This document shows, piece after piece, positions 47,965 through 61,290 of a DNA stretch of 64,000 nt. The stretch lies in NCBI GenBank assembly GCA_019321725.1, contig CM033109.1, positions 18,445,993-18,509,992 on the forward strand, in the 5' to 3' direction. The number at the start of each line of letters is the position of its first letter. Position 1 is the first letter of the stretch. Source of the stretch: Paulownia fortunei (Eukaryota; Streptophyta; Magnoliopsida; Lamiales; Paulowniaceae). The position numbers and the translations under genes were made by a program. The notes below the pieces were generated by a model. It had not been told where the DNA came from and did not search any database. It saw only the letters and a list, made by a program, of their open reading frames with translations.

Positions 47965-48725
47965 TTCAGTACTGCATATCATCCTCAGACTAATGGACAA
48001 TCAGAGCGAACAATACAAACATTGGAAGATATGCTTAGAGCTTGTGTAATAGATTTTCATGGTCAATGAAGCAAATTTTTACCTTTAGTGGAATTCTCTT
48101 ATAATAACAGCTATCAGTCCACTATTAGAATGGCCTCTATGAAGCATTATATGGTAGAAAATGTAGATCTCCAGTTCATTGGGATGAAGTTGGTGAAAAG
48201 AAGCTTTTGGGCCCAAATATGATTCGAGAAATGACATAAGCTGTGACACAAATTCATCAACGAATGCTGACTGTCCAGAGATGAAAGAAAAGTTATGCTG
48301 ATCAAAGAAGAATAATGTTAGAATTTGCAATAGGAGATCAGGTTTTTCTGAAGGTATCTCCAATGAAGGGGATTATGTGGTTTGGAAAGAAATAAAAGCT
48401 AAGTCCTAGATATATTGGTCCATTTCATATTATTGAACAAATTGGGGATGTTTCTTACAAACTCGACCTACTTGGATCAATGTCTCAAGTGCACAATGTA
48501 TTTCATGTATCCTTGTTGAGGAAATATATTGCGAATCTATCTCATATTCTGAATAATAAACCTATAGAGTTGAAAGAAGATTTGAGTTATAAAGAAAGAC
48601 CTATAGAAATTCTTTTACGAGAAGTAAAACAACTCATAAATAAAATAATCCCATTGGTTAAAGTATTATGGAGAAATCAATCAACAGAACAAGCTACTTG
48701 GGAAGGGAAGATGATATTAAGTTAA
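47965..48725 (+). pseudogene. Ty3/gypsy integrase, C-terminal half, nearly readable
   Basis: Starts [20 protein letters not shown], the middle of the rve core, then PLVEFSYNNSYQSTIRMA, and in a second frame LYGRKCRSPVHWDEVGEKKL. LEFAIGDQVFLKVSPMKGIM and LSPRYIGPFHIIEQIGDVSY hold the GPY/F module. The last frame (48480-48725) gives SQVHNVFHVSLLRKYI, KERPIEILLREVKQL and IPLVKVLWRNQSTEQATWE. Five or so single-base lesions interrupt it (for example TGA for Trp at 48067). The 3-kb LTR that follows suggests a Del/Tekay-like lineage; I could not confirm a chromodomain. Confidence 0.85.
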
Positions 48726-48786
48726 GTATCCAGAACTCTTTCGGTAAGTAAATTTCGAGGATGAAATTTTAATAAGGAGGGGAAGA

Positions 48787-51700
48787 TGCAATACCCAAGC
48801 CTCACACTACTCACTTGACCAATATGATTCATGCACTACATACTACTTATATGCTAATTTGCATTAACATCTACATCGCATCTTTTATAACATTCTTAAT
48901 CATTATACCTCTAATGCTATCACTTGATGTTAATGGTTGAGATCCTATAAACTAATCATGTAATTCTATATTTAGATAAGATAAAGAATAGATTGATTAA
49001 TATAGTGGATGTTCATAGGTTATATGTTATAATTTTAGAAGTGTTAAAGGTGTCACTAGTAAGCTTATATGATTCGATTCAAATTGATCGAGGTATTTTA
49101 AAGGTATACATCCATAGATTAACATACTTGGGATATCGGACATGATATAGTGTGATTCAAGTGTCATAATACAAGGTTCATTTGTGTATGTGATTTTAGA
49201 AAATAAAAACTAGACAATCATTTACGAATCGAATGTCGATCGGTTTGGAGATCGAATGAATGGTTAAGAAATTAGGGCATAATGTATTATCCGATCATAT
49301 GAAGATTAAAGTAGGTTGTACATCGATAAATAAGTAATGAGAAACACTAGATTAGGGCTTCATAATGTGTGAATAACATCATATTTGAATCCCGTTTGAC
49401 ACCTCAAGCTTTGCCACCTCAAGCTTCCACCTCAACCTTTCTTCATTTCTATCCTTGAGCCACAACCAAAAAAATATTTTCTGAGCTATTTCACCTCCAA
49501 AACCTTCAAATTGAATTTTAGAAATTTCTCTCAAGTAATTCCAAGTAAAGAAAAAAGTGAAGGAAGCAAAGGGAAGTAAGAGGAGCAAGTGAAAGCTAAA
49601 ATATGTGCATAGGTGAGCTTAACTTATGTTTTGATTTAAGTTCTTGAATTGTTTGAGGGTTTATGATTTTTAAATCTTCTATTATTGATTATAATCATCT
49701 TAGGGTGTTATTTTGGTCTTATAATTCACAAAAGAAGGATTTTTAGTTGCAAAATCGCAATAAAAATCACTAGAGCTAGAAACTGTATACTTGCTGATTT
49801 TTTATATTAAAGCTTTATATATGTATAATAACTTGATTAAAACCTATGTATTTCACCATATATGTGTTTATATATGAGTTTAGGCTATATTATGTAAGTT
49901 TAGATACGTTATAAATTGTAATATAGTATGATAATTAAAGAGGTGTTCAAAACTGTCTTCTTTGAATTTCAGATTCTATCCTATGTGAATGGTGCTTGTT
50001 TTACATCAATAAATCCATTAGTTTTGGTAGTAATTTGATCTATTTGTCTCTTTATATGTGTTATCTAAGTATGGTGAAAATTTAGGAGTGATTGAATATA
50101 CTTAAGGGTGTCAAAACCATTAATGTCATGAAATGTGTAAAACTATCATGGTAGGAAAACAATCTATTTCAGTATGTTGTGAAGAGAGTTGAACTTGGGA
50201 AGCTATATCCATGAGTTTTAGTAATTATATGACATGGTTACATTTTTTATGTTATCTAAGTGTGGTAAAAAATTTGGAAGTGATTGGATATGCTTAGGGA
50301 TGTCAAAATTATCATACAACTAAATTGGACAGCAAAACAAATATGAAAATGTGAATCTGTCCCATTTTATAACTTAGCATATTTCAACCTAAACATATTT
50401 CTATTGAGCGGTAACAATTAGGTACATGATATTAGAGTTATAGTACTTCAATTATATGATGTTTACCTGTATCTAAGATGAGAAATTAAGGTATTTGAGG
50501 GATTAGATTGGGTTCTAGTTTGTGAAAGCATGATTGTTACCTAGATAGCTTGGTGTTTAAGGTCTTAGTATGATATGTTTTCAACTTGCCAAATTGGGAA
50601 TGATGCTTGATGTTGGGTAATATTACAGGATATTTTACATCTAAGATCGGAGGAAAACAATAAAACAAATCTAGACTAAGTCACCAATCAAGTGAAAAGT
50701 CAGTAAAGATCCATTTACAACTACAATGCACAAACATAGTATCTCTTAAAGCATTTACACCTAATGTGTTGATGATATTTAAATTGACTGGATGACAGGT
50801 ATAGTGTGTACCTCAAGAGTTTTATGATTCTTGAAACATGTTGAGGGCAAGATGACTTGCATTTCATATTAAACATACCATTTATGAGCATTTACATCTG
50901 CATGCATGGCATATGAGTATAGTGGAGGTTTTTGCATGCACTTTACAATTTGAGACATGATTTTCAGAAAGAAAATATTTTGGTTGGTCACTACTAGTGT
51001 ACCGAGGCAAGCGAGGCATGCTTATGTGATATTTTGGGCACTGTAAGTATTACTTCTCGGAGGATCATAGGGTTAACAGGGGTGTGTCACTGGTGGTCAT
51101 GAGAGTGTGGACCAGTTGACTGTGCCCTTATTGACTCCGCCAGTGGGAAGACTTCTGGAGGATTACAAGGAAGATAGGGGGTAGACCTTTGGTGATCCCA
51201 GAGATGGCCCTTGGACTGAGTTAATTTATTTATGGCTATGTGATTATTGATATTGTTGAGAGCTCTATTCGGTGCATAATAGGTGGGTCAAGGCCCAATA
51301 AATGAAGTGATTTTTAATTAAAAAAAACTCTTTAAGTTATGATTACTCAAATTTGACACATTTATAGCATCATATCTTAGAGATGAAATGCATGAGATTT
51401 TATATCATACTCTTGTCGTGCATGATTTTTACTTATTGAGCATTAGCTCATGTACTTCATGTATTATAGGTGAACATGGAGAGACTTGAGATCTCTGGTT
51501 TACTGGCTAGCAGTGGAGCTCCTACCGGCTTTCAAAGATCAATGTACTTAGATGATGACCTGTTCGGCAATTTTGTGGGTTGTGTTTTTGATTTTACAGT
51601 TATTGTATTATATTAGTAATTTTACATGTATATCACTTTCAAAACTCCTTTGTGATAGAGAGTTTGAGTTTGTGATGATTTGATAGAGCTGGTTAATGTT

Positions 51701-51871
51701 TAAAAATTACCTATGTATATACAGTATTACAGGATATAAAAGCACTTTACTTTTATCAATGTTTTGTTGAACTGAGTAGAAAAAAAAGTTATACACACAC
51801 ATACGTACACAAATTATGTTGCGCAGGTTGTTTGTACATATATTTATACATATTATTGGGAGGTTGTGACA
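48787..51871 (+). repeat. Gypsy LTR, 3.09 kb, between two element interiors
   Basis: Preceded by the polypurine tract AAGGAGGGGAAGA (48774-48786). It starts TGCAATACCCAAGCC and ends GTTGTGACA. It aligns with 55233-57306 at both ends: CCTCACACTACTCACTTG near the start, GATATTGTTGAGAGCTCTATTCGGT-type text at 51250 and 56600, and TTCATGTATT before the end. It serves as the 3' LTR of the integrase to its left and by position as the 5' LTR of the decayed pol to its right. Confidence 0.8.
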
Positions 51872-54800
51872 AAAAGTAGTCCGGTTTGTACTTCTGTAGA
51901 CTGTCCATGTACATGATCTCTAAAACTGGTGGAGCACAACCATGCCAGTAAGTTTTATTTGTTGTATAATTCATTTTGCATTTAATAAATAATATTGGTC
52001 ATGTCTTTTAAGATTTTGTATAAAATAATGTTGAGGCAAACTCATCAGTAGTAACAGGTATAAAATTTATGGTTGGCATTCTATCTTTACAACTACATAG
52101 TTTATATTATCCTCTAAGTATGAAATAAGACTAGATAGGGTTCTTAATATATAGATGAGGTCAATTACAATGTTTTAATTCCTTCTGGAGGTTCAGCTCT
52201 AGGTTAATTTCGTTATATTGGCTAGGATTATGATATAACCTTTTGTGTTGATTAATTTATTGAGAATTATGCATTGTGGATTATTCCAGGATTATTAAGA
52301 CCTTCAAATTCTAGGTGATGAAAATTTAGAAATTTTATGGAGGCCATAGCAGGAAAATGTTTACTATTTGCAGAAAATGAAGAATATTATCAAATTATAA
52401 TTTTCTACAGTTACCATGAAAGATAGCAGTGAGAGAGTTATTATCGATCTTTGGGTTGTGTTAGAATTTTTAGAAATGGCCAAGTTTACTGAAAATCCAT
52501 TTGTGTGATCTCAAATCGCTTAATACATGTTGAAAAGAATTTTTCGAGCATGCTATTAACAAAGTAACTGATTTTATCCAAGATATAGTTGTAAGAACAA
52601 ATCTAATCTCTCTTTTAATTTATCATGTACACCTATTGGAATTCGATGAATCTTGAGTTATATTGTTATAATGTTGAGCAAGGCATTAAGGTCTAGTGCT
52701 TCTCCTAAACAAGATCCACTTCATATTCACCTAGAAGAAAGATGAATCTTGAGGTTATGTATTATTAATTGCAAATGAATGGAGTAATAATTTGTAATAA
52801 GTACAATTTCTTTTCAAACTAATGTTTATTTGATAAATTAAGAGGAGCTACTGTGATCTTGAGAATTGATTTTAAGTTTGAATTAGTTATGAATTTCTTG
52901 TTGTACCATTGGGTGGACTAATGCTCTAATTATTTTGATATACATGATGATTAATGTGTTTGATGATTTTATATAGGTATGTTTGGGGTGATATCCATCA
53001 ATGATATCTTAGTGTACAACGAGGAGAAATATGATTGACCTTTCAATATGATCTTGGAAACTCTAAGAAAGTAGAAAATTATTTGTTCAATTTAGTAAAT
53101 GCAATCTTTTGGTTATGTAATACAATATTTATTTTTGGGACTGGTAATTTTCTTGAGAAGGTGTCCTTATACCTATTCAAAACTTCGAGGTTCTATTGAA
53201 ATAGAGAAGACCAATAAATGTGATAGAAATAAGAAAAAAAAAATGGGTTAGTGATATTGTTGGGTATTCAGTCAAAATTTCTCCTTAATTGTTACCGCTT
53301 TATTTCATCATACATGCAGGTATAGGAAATCTGATTGATTCACTAAGTGGGAAGAAATCATTAATTACTTAAAGAGAATTGATTTGAGCTTCGGTAGTGC
53401 TTCCAACTTTAAAATATAATTTATGTATTGTGTATAGTGGTGTTATCTCATTGTGTTTTGGTATATTGATGCAATGTAGAAAAGTTACTATATACTCTTC
53501 GAGTTAATTAGATTATTTTTGTAATACTACATGTGAGATTATAAAATCGAAATACTTGAAATGTCTATATACTCAAAAGCAGTTGAACATGAAGAAATGA
53601 TGGATATTATTAGTAAGTGAATATATTGTATGATCTATATAACTATAGATGTCACTGGAATAAAATATCTCAATAGACTAATACTCATATAAATTTTACA
53701 TCATAAACTATTATGGGAATTGAGGGTTGTATAAAGGATGAATTAGAGTAAATAATGAATTATCTGTTTATTAATATTTTGGTAAGATTGATTTTGATTG
53801 ATCTAATTTCAAATGCTCAAAATAAGGTCGATGAAAAGATAACATTAAGATGAAAGGCAGAAAAGGTACTTAAATAGATTTTTGTGATAAGTGATTATAA
53901 TCACTTAATAAGAGATAGATGCGAAAATGAGGGATACGAAATTAAAAGATTAAGTTTTAGGTGATGATCATGTACCTTTTTATTTGTTTTATTTAGTGGT
54001 ACGAATGATGTTGTGATCTTAAGAAAAATACAAATATCGGATATTGGATGAGTTATTATGGGATATATTGCTAATATTTGGTTTGCCACAAAAAAGAGGA
54101 TATATGTAAAAGTGCATATGTATGAATGATTTAGTTTTGATTTTATTTTCCGGGTGAAAATGGGAAGGCATTCAAAAAATTTGTACATGATAATGGAATT
54201 GGGTTATTGTTCATAGGTTATCTGAATATGCTCATTCTTTCTCAATTTACCCTAGGTATTCCATGGAAATCTATGGAAAGATAAATGTATAGGAATCGAT
54301 TAGATTTAATGGTTTATTAGTGTCTATTAGTTCTAATATAGATTTAGGATCTTTGTCCACTTCGTAGAAGATCTTACATCAGGTATTGGGAACAAAATTA
54401 TATTTTATTATTGTGATCATCCATGCATCAATGGGCAACCAGGATAAATAAATTAGACTTTGCAAGATATGCTTAGAGATTGTGCATTAGATTGTTGATG
54501 TCAATTGAGAAAATTTATCCTTGGGTAGAATTCTTACAACTACAGTTATAAGGCTACTTGGGATAGTTCTCTATGAGGCATTATATGATAGAAAATATAG
54601 GTCATCATTTTATTGAAATGAATTTGGTGTTCTTTTAGGTTGAATATGATTTGGGAAATGATAGAAGTTATAGAACAAATTGTCAATATATGAAAACTAG
54701 TTAGAGGTGACTATAGAGTTATGTAGATTAAAGAGGAATATCGTTGCAATTTATGATAGGCGATCAAATATTTTTGAAGATATCTCCAATGAAAGGGATT

Positions 54801-55232
54801 ATGCAGCTTTGGGCAGAATTTTTTGGGGATGTTACATACAAACTTAATCCTAGGTATATTGGTTTATTTTGCATTACTGAGAGAAATGGGGATATTGTCT
54901 ATAAATACAAGCTCTTTGTATCGGTGTCTCGAGTTCACAATATTTCATGTGTTCATTTTAAGGAAGTGTATCATGAATCTATCTCATCTATTGAAAAAAT
55001 AACCAATAGAACTAAATTGAGGTCGGAAATATGAAGAAAGGCCTATAGAGATTTTAGTAAGGGATGTAAAGTAACATCAAAATGAGAATATCTCATTAGT
55101 TAAAGTACATAGTAGAAGTCAATTAACAGAAGAAGCTATTTTGGGAAAGGAATCTTAAAATGATTATTAAATATATAAAGTTTTTTTGGTAAGTAAAATT
55201 TCGAGAATGAAATTTTAATAAGGAATGGAGAA
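51872..55232 (+). pseudogene. Decayed gypsy pol between the two LTRs
   Basis: Broken traces in the expected order: YEFLVVPLG (52890), then INDILVYNEEKYD (about 53000) and MILETLRK (reverse transcriptase YxDD neighbourhood, with the expected DDILVY altered to NDILVY); an RNase H-like stretch around 53400-53640; integrase traces TLQDMLRDCALD (54440) and FSYNYSYKAT. The best part is 54744-55034: IGDQIFLKISPMKGIMQLW, LNPRYIGLFCITER and VSRVHNISCVHFKEVYHES. Gag and protease are not recognisable. It is more decayed than the integrase at 48 kb. Confidence 0.7.
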
Positions 55233-57306
55233 TGTAATACTCAATCCTCACACTACTCACTTGGCCAATATGATTAATGTACTACATACTATTTATATGC
55301 TAACTTACATTAATATTTACATGGCATCTTATATAGCATTTTTAATCGTTAGTCCTCTAATGCTATTACAAGATATTAGTGGTTGAAATCTTATAACCTA
55401 AGTAAGAAATTCAATATTTAGATAAAAGAAAGAATAAATTGGTCAATCTATTGGATATTCATAGGTTATATGTTATAATTTTAGAAGTAATTAAAGGTAT
55501 TACTAGTAAGCTAATATGTTTCGATTCAACTAGATCAAGGTGTTTTAAAGGTATACATCCATAAACTTATAATACTTAGGATATTAAACATGATGTAATT
55601 TGATTTAAGTGTCATATTTCATGGTCCATATATGCATATGATTTTAGAAATGAAAACTAGACAATCTATTTAAGAATCGGATGTCAATCGATTTAAAGAT
55701 CGAATTTTAAGAAATTAGGGTAGAATTTATTATCCGATCATACGAAAATTAAAATAGGTTGTAAATAAAGAAATAAATGTTTAGAAACACCATATTAGAG
55801 TTGTGTAAGTTGTGTATAATATCATATTTAAACCACCATTTGACACCTCAAGCTTTGCCACCTCATGTTTTCTTATTAAACTTAAGCTAACATCTCAAGC
55901 TAACACCTCAAACCCTTCACCCTTAAGCCATGACCACAACACACCTTAAGGTCTCCAAGTGCTCCAAATTGATTCCAAAGTTGAAATAAAATCAAGAAAA
56001 GCAAAGGAGAAGTGATTACCATCAAGTTTAACCTCAAAATCTGCATAGGTAACACTTTTCTACGGGTTTGCCTTTGGTTTTCATATTATTCTGAATGGGT
56101 TTCTTATTTATTAAGCTTTCAATATCTCTTAGAAAAGTGTTATGAAGTTTTTAGTTAGACTTTGGTGTACAAAGAAAGGATTTTTTATGACAAACACTTA
56201 ATAAGAAATACTTATGGCAAAAACTGTCACCTTACTATTTTCTTATGTTTTAGACTTCAAACGTATACTTATCAAGATCAAGTATCTGCAACCCCGAAAA
56301 ATATATGGCACGAGCAGCCGCGACTGCTGGGGACAATGCAAATAATGAATCAATGGCCATGAATTGGGTCAATACTGTGGATTTCCTTTGCAATGACCAA
56401 TCAAAGGAGGTGATTTTACTTCCATGAGCAACAGGAAGTGATCCATACGGTGTTGTAGAGATGGCCGAGGGCGAATCCCGGCCGGTCAAAGGCAAAACCA
56501 AAGATTTTTCAAGGTTAAAGGAAGACAGGGAGTGGACCTCTGGTGATCCCAGGAGATGGCTCCAGACTGTGTCGATCTGTTTATGGTTATGTGATTATTG
56601 ATATTGTTGAGAGCTCTATTCGGTACATAGTATGTGGGCCAAGGGCCTAATGATGGAAAATGACTTTGAATGAACTATTTTTGATGCATGAGTTTGCATT
56701 TTTTCATGATCTCCTAGAAATGCATCGCATATATGTTGGATTATCTCTTCAGCATGCATGATTTTCACTTATTGAGTATTAGCTCACATAGTTCATGTAT
56801 TGTAAGTAAGCATAGTGATACCTTAGACTCTAAGTCTTACTGGGCTGGTTGTTGGAGCTCCTACAGGCTTTTGAGAATCATTGTACATGGATGATGACCT
56901 AGTGGGTTGTGTTGTGGGCATATTCTAATTTTATACAATCATTATTATTGTGTAAATTATTGTCTATATATAAAGGGTTACAAGATGCAAAATGTCCTTA
57001 TTTCTTTCGAAAGTATAGGCTATTATTTTTTTTAAATCTATTGTATTATAGCTTTGACATATCGTGTCCTATATACACTTGAAATTTTATAGTAAATAAG
57101 TTTGAGAATAGTGTGATTGTGATCGGTGTTGTGTTTTTATATAAATGGTGATTTTTCTATATACAATATTATATGTGAGAAAACACTTTTACTATTTCTT
57201 AAAGTGCTACAGTTGATAAAAAATATATATACACATACACACATATGTGTACCTTGTAAAAATTATTGTTATTTCAATATATATATTCAGTGTTGGGGGT
57301 GTTACA
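55233..57306 (+). repeat. Second gypsy LTR, 2.07 kb, with an internal replacement
   Basis: Starts TGTAATACTCAATCC and ends GGGTGTTACA, giving the inverted TGTAA/TTACA termini. Compared with the LTR at 48787 it lacks about 1.3 kb (49.8-51.14 kb there) and has about 265 bp of unrelated, GC-richer sequence at 56240-56506 in its place. The flanking parts match well. Confidence 0.8.
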
Positions 57307-57604
57307 ATGTGTCATCCACCTCTTCATATAATTAAAAACAGAAGCTGAAATGAAGATCTATTTTGGCACAATCTCGAGGCTTAGTGGACTTATTAGATTA
57401 GCCTCTTTTGATCTTTATTTATTACTATTTTTTTTTAATGTATGTCATTTGATGCTTGTGATTAAGACAATATAATTATGAACACTTTATTTCGTAAACA
57501 GTTTTGCCCTCTCATCAGACCGCTTAGCTTTGGCCCAAAAGTTTACCACCTTTTGAGTAGCTTATTGTCAAACATTTTAGGGACTTGGCCATAATAATTA
57601 TAAA
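57307..57604. other. Short non-coding gap
   Basis: Between the gypsy LTR and the plus-strand copia LTR. I see nothing of note. Confidence 0.4.
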
Positions 57605-58857
57605 TGTTAGAATAATGTATGGTGAGCTAATTTGATTTGTTGTTGTTATTCTCTTGAGATAAATAGTCTTATTTTATTTACATCAATAAAGGGCATCTTC
57701 ATCTTAAATTGATTTAATGAATTCCAAGAGTTATATTAATGATTTTGATTTATTAATTGAAACTTTAATAGTTCAATTAAGTCACAAAAATTGTGAGTCA
57801 TACTATTAGATTATGGGTGAACCTAAGATATCACACACTAACTCAAAAAAGTTCATTTCTTATTTAAGCAATAATCCAAGAGTTAGATTAAATTTGATTA
57901 CCATGATTAAATAAATAGGGCTTAACTAATATTTATTTAATAATTAAAGTTAATATGATTAGATATCCTAATTTTGAATAAATAATTAATTAATTGTACC
58001 AATTAGTTATAATGAGCCTTTTAATTCACATAATGAATTAATTTAATTAGTTGAATCAATTAAATTTAACCCAATTAATTAATTAAGTTTACATCATTAG
58101 ATATGGGATTCTAAAAAGCCCAATGCGAATTAGATAAAGATTTAATTCCTACAAAAATTAGAGTTTAAATCTTCTAATTGAGTTGAAAGACTTACCTTAT
58201 CAAACATATGGTATGACAAAGTAATAATTGCATGTGATGGAATTAAAAGATGCCTTACAAGGCATCCCTAGGTGGTGGGCCATAGGAGACGAAAACAAGA
58301 GGGTGTTGGCCGATTTTTGAGAGACAAAAGTCTTTTCTTTTTCATTTTCTTCAAAACACCCATTGCCACCAAACCGTAATTACTACTTCTTGATTAATTA
58401 TTTCTTTCAAACAAGAGTTAATCAAGAATAACTAACACAGCTAGTTGTGCTTGTTTCAAAACCTCATACACCTTTTTCAGGATTAGAATAATCGAATCGA
58501 AGTCTACTAGCATAAATGTGATTGTGAGTGGGCATTCAGAGTGTGGATATGTTTAAAGGAGTTACAATTGAAGTTATAAGTGAAATGTTCCATTCAAAAG
58601 AGTTTGGAATTTGTTTATGTGAGTTGTTCATGGAAAGATGAGGATTTAAGTCATTTCTTGATCATCGTCATCGGTTAGAAGCATCAGATATAATTTGTGA
58701 ACAAATACTTGATGTAGTTAATTTTATTTTTATAGCACTAAATCACTTAGTCGATCAATCATATCGGATATGGGATATCAAAATATGCATATAATGTATA
58801 TTTTATTTAAGAAATTTATATTTCGTTGCACCTGGTATGTTAGGATCTTGATCAACA
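57605..58857 (+). repeat. Plus-strand copia 5' LTR (1.25 kb)
   Basis: Starts TGTTAGAATAATG, the same terminus as the minus-strand LTR end at 41657, and ends GATCAACA at 58857 beside a primer site. The interior has the same TTAATTAA-rich character and the sequence AATGAATTAATTTAATTAGTT (58033). It is an opposite-strand member of the family at 31.8-41.7 kb. Confidence 0.7.
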
Positions 58858-58858
58858 A

Positions 58859-59020
58859 TGGTATAGAGCCTAAGTTAATGCCATTTAATACCATCGCGAT
58901 TATACGTTTCAAATTTAAGTGATTGAAATTTTATGTGCGATAAAATTTTACTCAATTTTGTTTTTGAAATTAATCGTTTTAATTGTTAAAATCAAAAAAT
59001 GAGACCAAAAAAGGAACAAA
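58859..59020 (+). mobile_element. Copia primer-binding site and leader
   Basis: TGGTATAGAGCC at 58859-58870 is the TGGTATCAGAGCC initiator-Met primer site with one base lost. The bases after it (TAAGTTAATGCC) resemble those beside the primer site at 31790 (TAGGTTATGCA on the minus strand). No gag or pol follows. Confidence 0.65.
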
Positions 59021-59117
59021 CTTACACACTGAGCCACCACCACTTGACGTGCAACTTCGGTGGTAGCGTTGGCACGCTGCCCAGGCACTGGCTTTATGCC
59101 TTTCTAGGAAGGGCCGA

Positions 59118-59560
59118 CAACCACTCCATTCCATTCTATCTTGCCTCACACAGTCACACGTGACTCACCATAAATGCATTACTCGTAGAAGCATCATGCT
59201 AAATGTAATGTAATGTCATGCTCGTGCATCTATAATATAAGGGTGATTATATGATGGTCTCAGTTGCACACGTGGATTCAACCATAAATACTTCATTACC
59301 ATGGTATCTCGCCTCGCGTAGTCTCACGTTGCACACCCATGCACACCCATGAGTATTACTAAAATGTTCTAGTATGATAATGCGATATCATGTCTACTCA
59401 CTTATATAACATAAAGATAATTATTTTATGTTCTCAGTTTCATATGTAGGTTCAACCACTAATACTCAATCACAATGATCTCTTACCTCTTGCAGTCTTA
59501 CATAGCTCACCCATATGAATACATTAACTGTGTTGTAATATTTGTTCAAAATCTAACTAA
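59118..59560 (+). repeat. Three degenerate tandem units of about 160-175 bp
   Basis: Units start at CAACCA (59118, 59279, 59453) and share the order CATT-rich phrase, ATCTNGCCTC, a CAGTCNCAC/TAGTCTCAC phrase, CACCCAT or CTCACC, and GGTCTCAGTTGCACACGTGG (59256) or GTTCTCAGTTTCATATGTAGG (59431). Non-coding. Confidence 0.6.
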
Positions 59561-59572
59561 TAATTTCTTATA

Positions 59573-59815
59573 CAATTCAAGTTCCAATCACCAATAACAA
59601 CCATATATCATGTCAAGTATAAGTAGAAATGTCATAACAATATTATCCAATTCCATTCAAGTTTCTAATCACCAACAACAACCATATATCACATTAAGCA
59701 CAAGTAAAAATACCATAACAATATATATACAATTTAATTTAAGTTTCCAACCACTAAACACAACCACATATCATAGCAAGCACAAACATAAATGTCATAA
59801 CAATATAGCGAAAGA
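59573..59815 (+). repeat. Three tandem units of about 80 bp
   Basis: Each unit has CAAGTTCCAATCACCAATAA-type text, ACAACCATATATCA, AAGCACAAGTA and ends CATAACAATAT. A 71-codon open frame (59610-59825) comes from the repeat and is not a gene. Confidence 0.8.
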
Positions 59816-59819
59816 AAAT

Positions 59820-60672
59820 ATATAAACCAATTTCCATAGTTAGCAATGTAAATAATCTATTATAAGCATGACACAATTTGTGCCATTGTATTCATGCAAT
59901 ACAATAAAATAGTTCGTGCAGTATTAAGGAACTCACCTTTTCTACCAATTGAATTTAATTTCCTTTTAACTCAAGTAAATCAAACATCAAGCTTATACTC
60001 GATTCCTATTAACCAAATTAATATTTTTTAAATAGCAATAATTGTGAAAATAGGCTAATGCATGGATTAGAATGATTTACTTATTTATTTACTTGAAAGG
60101 AGAGGTAATGATATATATTTTTTTCTTTTTATATAAAATAGAATATTTTTTAAAATATATCATATTCCAATAATTTTCAAGAACTACACAAACATGCCCA
60201 CATGCAAGTGACATCGTAGAAATGAAATTAAATATATTTTTAAGCATGTCGGTCCTCAATCCATCAATATAACTTATCATCCTAGGAAAATCCCAATTTT
60301 CTACATATCTTAAGACTTCTAAATTTTCACAATAATTCACCTATCCAAAAATTTAAAAAAAAATGTATATATAAGAATGATGGAAAACAATAATTTCATT
60401 ATTTCGTAAATGTATACAAAATGCAGCTTTTGGATTCTAGATAATGCTAGATTTAAAAATTCACAAAACAATCGTACAAATATCATCTTACTTGATTTAG
60501 TGAGTATGAAATCTTGAAATGTTGGCTCTCAAATAAAATTTATTTCACTCAAATCGGATCACTGGAAGATAGTCAAAACAGTAAGGAGACTATGGTAATA
60601 GGGCTTTAAGAAAGAAATTGGGGAGAAGCGAAAAAATTGATTGGCGGATTTAGAAAAGGAATTTTGGGAAGC
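59820..60672. other. AT-rich non-coding stretch
   Basis: No supported gene. It forms the left flank of the MITE; the interrupted sequence continues at 61294. Confidence 0.4.
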
Positions 60673-60675
60673 TAA

Positions 60676-61290
60676 GGGGATGTTTGGTTTTCTTTTGAGG
60701 AGAATTTTCATTTCTAATATTTTTAGTGGAGTTTTATTGATTTTCGTATAAAATTAAAAATATATTTCGATAATTATTTTTAAATAGAAAATTTATATGA
60801 GTAAGTATGAAATTTTGTTTGGTTTATTATTTTCAAGGAATCATTTTTAAATTATGTGTATATAATATTAAATGATTTGGTAGTGGTAGGGTCCACAGTT
60901 AATATTTTATGTGACTTAGATATTTTAGTAGAATAAATTTTAAGTGGTGGGCCCTACAGTAATGATATAGTTGATAATAAAAATATATTAACGAGAGTTA
61001 GTGGATAGTTGTGGATGTCATATTATTAATGTAGATAGTAATAAAAATATATTAATGAGAGAGTGTGTAGTTGTAAGGAGAAATGAGTTGATTGAAAGGG
61101 AAAGATTAATTGATATTGTGTAAGAATATGTTTGAAAATGATGAGATAGGGTTGAGAAGTGTTTTGAGTGAAAAAATTAGAAGATAAAATAGATTATTTC
61201 TAATGAGATTGAGTAAAATAAACATGACTTATACATTTAAAATAATAAAAAGTAGAAAAATATTCACTGAAATGAAAAACAAACAAGCCC
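60676..61290. mobile_element. Tourist-like (PIF/Harbinger) MITE, 615 bp
   Basis: Left end GGGGATGTTTGGTTTTC; right end, read on the other strand, GGGCTTGTTTGTTTTTC. These form imperfect terminal inverted repeats of the Tourist type. The element is flanked by TAA on both sides (60673-60675, 61291-61293), the 3-bp duplication of PIF/Harbinger elements. It has no coding capacity and is AT-rich inside. Its mover would have been a transposase like the one at 1.2-2.5 kb, though I cannot show that this particular copy matches. Confidence 0.7.

Noticed and set aside
59118..59815. Possible CRISPR array
   Set aside because: The units are degenerate throughout, without unique spacers between constant repeats, and the DNA is plant nuclear.
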